Shown: positions 7,185 through 9,023 of the stretch, piece after piece
Layout of the letters: every line of letters starts with the position of its first letter
How positions within the stretch are numbered: position 1 is the stretch's first letter
NCBI GenBank assembly: GCA_934307185.1
Contig: CAKRCJ010000072.1
Location: 1 to 9,023 of the forward strand
Direction: 5' to 3'
DNA length: 9,023 bases
Origin: an uncultured Roseburia sp.
Lineage (GTDB): Bacteria; Bacillota; Clostridia; Lachnospirales; Lachnospiraceae
The notes under the pieces: model-generated
What the model saw: the letters and a program-made list of their open reading frames with translations, nothing else
Told to the model about the DNA's origin: nothing
Database searches by the model: none
Position numbers and translations under genes: made by a program

Positions 7185-8114
7185 CTATTCCTTTCTGCCA
7201 GTCAGCTTTTCTGCTTCTTCTACTATTTCGTCCATGATTTCTTTACAGCTCTGTTCTTTTTTTATAAGACCGGCGCTCTGTCCTGCCATAACACTTCCAT
7301 GTACGATATCTCCATCTATCACTGCTTTTTTCAAAGAACCCAGCGTCAACTGCTCTAATTCCTCGAAAGCTGCGCCTTCTTTTTCCAATTTTAAATAATC
7401 TCTCGTCATCTGATTTCTCAGAACACGGATTGGATGTCCTGTGCTCATGCCGGTAACTTCAGAATCGATATCTTTTGCTTTTATCACGCGTTCCTTATAA
7501 TTTGTATGTACAATGGAGTCTTTTGAAACAACAAATCTTGTTCCCATCTGTATTCCTTCTGCACCAAGCATCAACGCTGCTGCCATTCCTCTTCCGTCTG
7601 CAATTCCACCCGCTGCAATCACCGGGATATTTACTGCATCCACAACCTGTGGCACAAGTGTCAGTGTCGTCTGCGAACCAATATGCCCGCCTGCCTCCAT
7701 GCCTTCCGCCACAACGGCATCCGCACCCGCACGCTCCATCATTTTTGCCATGGCAACACTTGCCACAACCGGAATTACGGTAACACCTGCCGCTTTCCAC
7801 ATCTCCATAAATTTTCCCGGATTTCCGGCTCCGGTTGTCACAATTTTTACCCCTTCTTCAACAATTATTTTTGCAACCTCCCCGGCATTCGGATTAAGAA
7901 GCATTACATTGACACCAAATGGCTGACTGGTTAATTCCTTTACTTTCCGTATCTGTTCCCTGACAATCTCCGGCGGTGCACTTGCTGCACCAATCAAACC
8001 AATTCCCCCTGCCTCTGACACTGCCGCAGCAAGGTGATATTCTGCAACCCATGCCATACCGCCCTGAATAACCGGGTACTTGCAGCCAAGCAATTTTGTA
8101 ATTCTTGTCTTCAT
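7185..8114 (-). CDS. fabK: Enoyl-ACP reductase II (FMN-dependent, FabK)
   Basis: Carries out the last reduction of each cycle, trans-2-enoyl-ACP to acyl-ACP, using FMN and NAD(P)H. The 309-residue protein has the TIM-barrel layout of the nitronate monooxygenase/FabK superfamily. PVIQGGMAWV (14-23) is at the first strand. The catalytic H144 in GMEAGGHIG is at the same number as in S. pneumoniae FabK, as I recall it. AAGGIADGRG (167-176) and QMGTRF (189-194) form the phosphate-binding part for FMN. It is the only enoyl reductase in the window; FabK enzymes are known to be insensitive to triclosan, unlike FabI. It is first in the operon. The ATG at 8114 is preceded by GAAAGG about nine bases upstream. 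The operon context argues against a nitronate monooxygenase. Confidence 0.95.
   Translation of the reverse strand: MKTRITKLLGCKYPVIQGGMAWVAEYHLAAAVSEAGGIGLIGAASAPPEIVREQIRKVKELTSQPFGVNVMLLNPNAGEVAKIIVEEGVKIVTTGAGNPGKFMEMWKAAGVTVIPVVASVAMAKMMERAGADAVVAEGMEAGGHIGSQTTLTLVPQVVDAVNIPVIAAGGIADGRGMAAALMLGAEGIQMGTRFVVSKDSIVHTNYKERVIKAKDIDSEVTGMSTGHPIRVLRNQMTRDYLKLEKEGAAFEELEQLTLGSLKKAVIDGDIVHGSVMAGQSAGLIKKEQSCKEIMDEIVEEAEKLTGRKE
7189..7195 (-). promoter_or_regulatory. Ribosome binding site of fabD, inside the fabK 3' end
   Basis: GAAAGGA on the minus strand, nine bases before the GTG start at 7179 and inside the final codons of fabK. It supports the unusual GTG start: the next in-frame ATG (residue 7) would cut into the conserved N-terminal strand. 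Confidence 0.6.
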
Positions 8115-8236
8115 ACAATCTGCCTTTCTTCCCTAATTTGTCGTCTATTAGGATGATGTTGGGGCAAATAGTGCATTCACAACATAACGACTGGCAAATT
8201 TCACAAAACAGAGACTGCTTTTGTGACTTTGGAAGA

Positions 8237-8265
8237 AAATTAGAAAATCTTAGTTTGCCTGTCAA
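8237..8265 (-). promoter_or_regulatory. Candidate promoter of the fab operon
   Basis: On the minus strand a perfect TTGACA (8265-8260) is followed after 17 bases by TAATTT (8242-8237), only 3 of 6 to TATAAT. The start would be near 8230, leaving a leader of about 115 bases before fabK. It lies in the left arm of the inverted repeat. The weak -10 might suit a regulated promoter, but this is the best of several poor candidates. Confidence 0.35.
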
Positions 8266-8274
8266 TTCATAGTG

Positions 8275-8300
8275 TTTTGCTGCCATGGACGGCAGCAAAA
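8275..8300. other. Hairpin 1, loop ATGGAC
   Basis: TTTTGCTGCC (8275-8284) pairs perfectly with GGCAGCAAAA (8291-8300), closing a six-base loop ATGGAC (GTCCAT on the other strand). No T-run follows on either strand, so it does not look like a terminator. It abuts hairpin 2 with no spacer. Confidence 0.85.
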
Positions 8301-8333
8301 GTCTTAATGCCCCATGGACGGGGCATTTAAGAC
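8301..8333. other. Hairpin 2, same loop ATGGAC
   Basis: GTCTTAATGCCCC (8301-8313) pairs with GGGGCATTTAAGAC (8320-8333) through 13 pairs with one bulged T on the 3' side. The loop 8314-8319 is again ATGGAC although the stem is unrelated to that of hairpin 1. No T-run follows. Confidence 0.85.
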
Positions 8334-8421
8334 GTACACGTCACTCCGAGAATATTTAAAGCAGGCAGACTTAGATTTTCTTATTTTCGTACAACGGAAC
8401 AAAACAGGCACGGCTTTGTGT

Positions 8422-8438
8422 AATTTGTCAATCAAAAA
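8422..8438 (-). promoter_or_regulatory. FabT-like operator candidate
   Basis: The minus strand reads TTTTTGATTGACAAATT, agreeing at 13 of 16 defined positions with the streptococcal FabT site as I remember it (ANTTTGATTATCAAATT). It is about 310 bases upstream of fabK and about 60 upstream of the plus-strand gene, far from the candidate fab promoter. The DNA is A+T-rich and the match may be chance. Confidence 0.25.
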
Positions 8439-8440
8439 TC

Positions 8441-8469
8441 TTGTATGCACTATTTGACTCTGATATCTT
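8441..8469 (+). promoter_or_regulatory. Candidate promoter of the molybdopterin-binding gene
   Basis: TTGTAT (8441-8446), 17 bases, then TATCTT (8464-8469), 4 of 6 each. Transcription would start near 8476, just before the ribosome site. The -35 overlaps the terminal repeat of the inverted-repeat element. A second possible -10, TATCAT (8469-8474), lies too near the ribosome site. Tentative. Confidence 0.3.
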
Positions 8470-8498
8470 ATCATAAAACAGAAAGGGGCATATGCTTC

Positions 8499-9023
8499 AT
8501 GAAACTGATAAAAACGGAAGATGCAGTCGGTCAGGTTCTCTGCCACGACATCACACAGATCATTAAGGGCGTCACAAAAGATGCGGTTTTTCGCAAAGGA
8601 CATATCATCACAGAGGAAGATATTCCGGTGCTTTTAAGTGTTGGAAAGGATCATATTTACATCTGGGAAAAAGATGACACGATTCTCCATGAAAACGAGG
8701 CAGCGCAGATCCTTTATGAGATGTGCAAAAATGATCACATGCATCCATCGGATGTCAAAGAAGGTAAAATTGAGCTGATCGCCGATTGTGACGGTCTGTT
8801 AAAAGTTGATAAAGAAAAATTAAAAAAGGTAAACAGTTTTGGGGAAATGATGATCGCCAGCCGCCATGGAAATACGCCGGTGAAGGCAGGAGACAAGCTT
8901 GCGGGAACCAGAATCATTCCGCTTGTCATCAAAAAGGAAAAAATGGAACGTGCAAAAGAAATCTGCTTAGATGCTCCTATTTTTACACTAAAACCATTTC
9001 ACAAGAAAAAAGCTGCGATCATC
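8499..9023 (+). CDS. MoeA-like molybdopterin-binding protein, N-terminal part (partial, runs off right edge)
   Basis: 175 codons are present and the frame is open at the right edge. The start MKLIKTEDAVGQVLCHDIT resembles the opening of MoeA-type proteins (ALGRVLAEDI in MoeA), and similar segments follow: FRKGHIITEEDI (34-45) and AGDKLAGTRIIPL (about 131-143). The last visible residues, FHKKKAAII, look like the beginning of the MoaB/Mog-type domain that binds molybdopterin. From what I recall, clostridia have a protein of about 340 residues of this kind, annotated as a molybdopterin-binding protein, with a role in molybdenum cofactor handling that is not well defined. GAAAGGGG ends ten bases before the ATG. 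It diverges from the fab operon and uses ATC isoleucine codons far more often, so it probably belongs to a separate unit to the right. Confidence 0.75.
   Translation, partial: MKLIKTEDAVGQVLCHDITQIIKGVTKDAVFRKGHIITEEDIPVLLSVGKDHIYIWEKDDTILHENEAAQILYEMCKNDHMHPSDVKEGKIELIADCDGLLKVDKEKLKKVNSFGEMMIASRHGNTPVKAGDKLAGTRIIPLVIKKEKMERAKEICLDAPIFTLKPFHKKKAAII

Larger units (their letters stand above)
466..8114 (-). other. Fatty acid biosynthesis operon fabK-fabD-fabG-fabF-fabZ-accDA-fabH-marR
   Basis: Eight genes on one strand with gaps of 5, 23, 25, 14, 46, 15 and 24 bases in transcription order and no terminator-like hairpin between them. Each has its own ribosome site; that of fabD overlaps the end of fabK. 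The products cover malonyl-CoA formation (transferase half), malonyl transfer, initiation, elongation and the full reduction/dehydration cycle. acpP, accB and accC are absent. In the Firmicute operons I know, the marR-type gene and fabH come first and acpP follows; here fabH and the regulator come last. Confidence 0.85.
8165..8456. repeat. Long imperfect inverted repeat (MITE/foldback-like element or large structured RNA)
   Basis: The ends are a perfect 12-base inverted pair, CAAATAGTGCAT (8165-8176) and ATGCACTATTTG (8445-8456). Pairing continues inward: left arm 8165-8262 matches the reverse complement of right arm 8361-8456 at about 75 of 95 positions by hand alignment, with a few one- or two-base gaps. 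The inner block is best preserved (8235-8262 against 8361-8388, 24 of 28). The centre (8263-8360) holds two tidy hairpins. Size, terminal repeats and lack of coding content fit a MITE; I find no clear target-site duplication and cannot assign a transposase family. A structured RNA or a regulatory DNA cruciform are alternatives. Confidence 0.75.
8115..8498. other. Divergent intergenic region between fabK and the molybdopterin-binding gene
   Basis: 384 bases without a convincing gene. The frames that cross it on the minus strand have no recognisable product and overlap fabK or the right-hand gene. Most of it is the inverted-repeat element at 8165-8456. Outside that element are about 50 bases next to fabK, including its ribosome site, and about 40 bases next to the plus-strand gene. 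I looked for an acyl carrier protein (DSL motif) here and found none. Confidence 0.8.

Noticed and set aside
7894..8298. Minus-strand 134-residue open frame overlapping the fabK start
   Set aside because: Its second half is fabK read in another frame, and its first half is the repeat arm; the peptide is cysteine-rich nonsense with no motif.
8275..8333. The two hairpins as a bidirectional rho-independent terminator
   Set aside because: Neither hairpin is followed by a T-run on either strand, they lie upstream of both divergent genes, and there is no convergent gene end to terminate.
8115..8498. A hidden acyl carrier protein gene
   Set aside because: No DSL-type phosphopantetheine motif was seen in this region on either strand, and the sequence is explained by the inverted repeat.
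8304..8603. Minus-strand 99-residue open frame across the intergenic region
   Set aside because: It overlaps the start of the well-supported plus-strand gene, crosses hairpin 2 and the right arm of the repeat, has no recognisable domain and no good ribosome site.

Overview
The window reads as chromosomal DNA of a low-GC anaerobic Firmicute, most likely a Lachnospiraceae-type Clostridium relative. The pointers are A+T-rich DNA, strong AGGAG ribosome sites, a FabK-type enoyl reductase instead of FabI, a fused acetyl-CoA carboxylase transferase (AccD-AccA) and, at the left edge, a gene start resembling Clostridium symbiosum glutamate dehydrogenase. The genus cannot be fixed from this sequence alone.

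Layout, left to right. (1) 1-71, minus strand: the first 23 codons of a glutamate dehydrogenase gene running off the left edge. (2) 72-465: a gene-free A+T-rich leader/promoter region. (3) 466-8114, minus strand: eight closely packed genes transcribed right to left in the order fabK, fabD, fabG, fabF, fabZ, accDA fusion, fabH, marR-type regulator. Gaps are 5-46 bases and every gene has its own ribosome site, so this is almost certainly one operon for type II fatty acid synthesis. (4) 8115-8498: a divergent intergenic region mostly filled by a ~292-base imperfect inverted repeat (8165-8456), with two tandem hairpins in its centre that carry the same six-base loop ATGGAC. (5) 8499-9023, plus strand: the first 175 codons of a MoeA-like molybdopterin-binding protein running off the right edge.

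How the genes work together. AccDA transfers the carboxyl group to acetyl-CoA to make malonyl-CoA. FabD moves malonyl to ACP. FabH starts chains and FabF extends them. FabG reduces the 3-keto group, FabZ dehydrates, and FabK (FMN-dependent) makes the final reduction. The MarR-type protein is positioned to sense fatty-acid status, as FabT does in streptococci. The operon lacks acpP, accB (biotin carrier) and accC (biotin carboxylase), so both carrier proteins and half of acetyl-CoA carboxylase must be encoded elsewhere. fabH and the regulator sit last, a permutation of the marR-fabH-first order I know from other Firmicutes.

The most unusual part is the inverted-repeat element between fabK and the molybdopterin gene. 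It looks like a MITE/foldback element or a large structured RNA. It contains candidate promoter parts for both flanking genes, a FabT-like operator match and a pair of GGA-loop hairpins of the kind CsrA/RsmE proteins bind. Isoleucine codon use also changes sharply across it.
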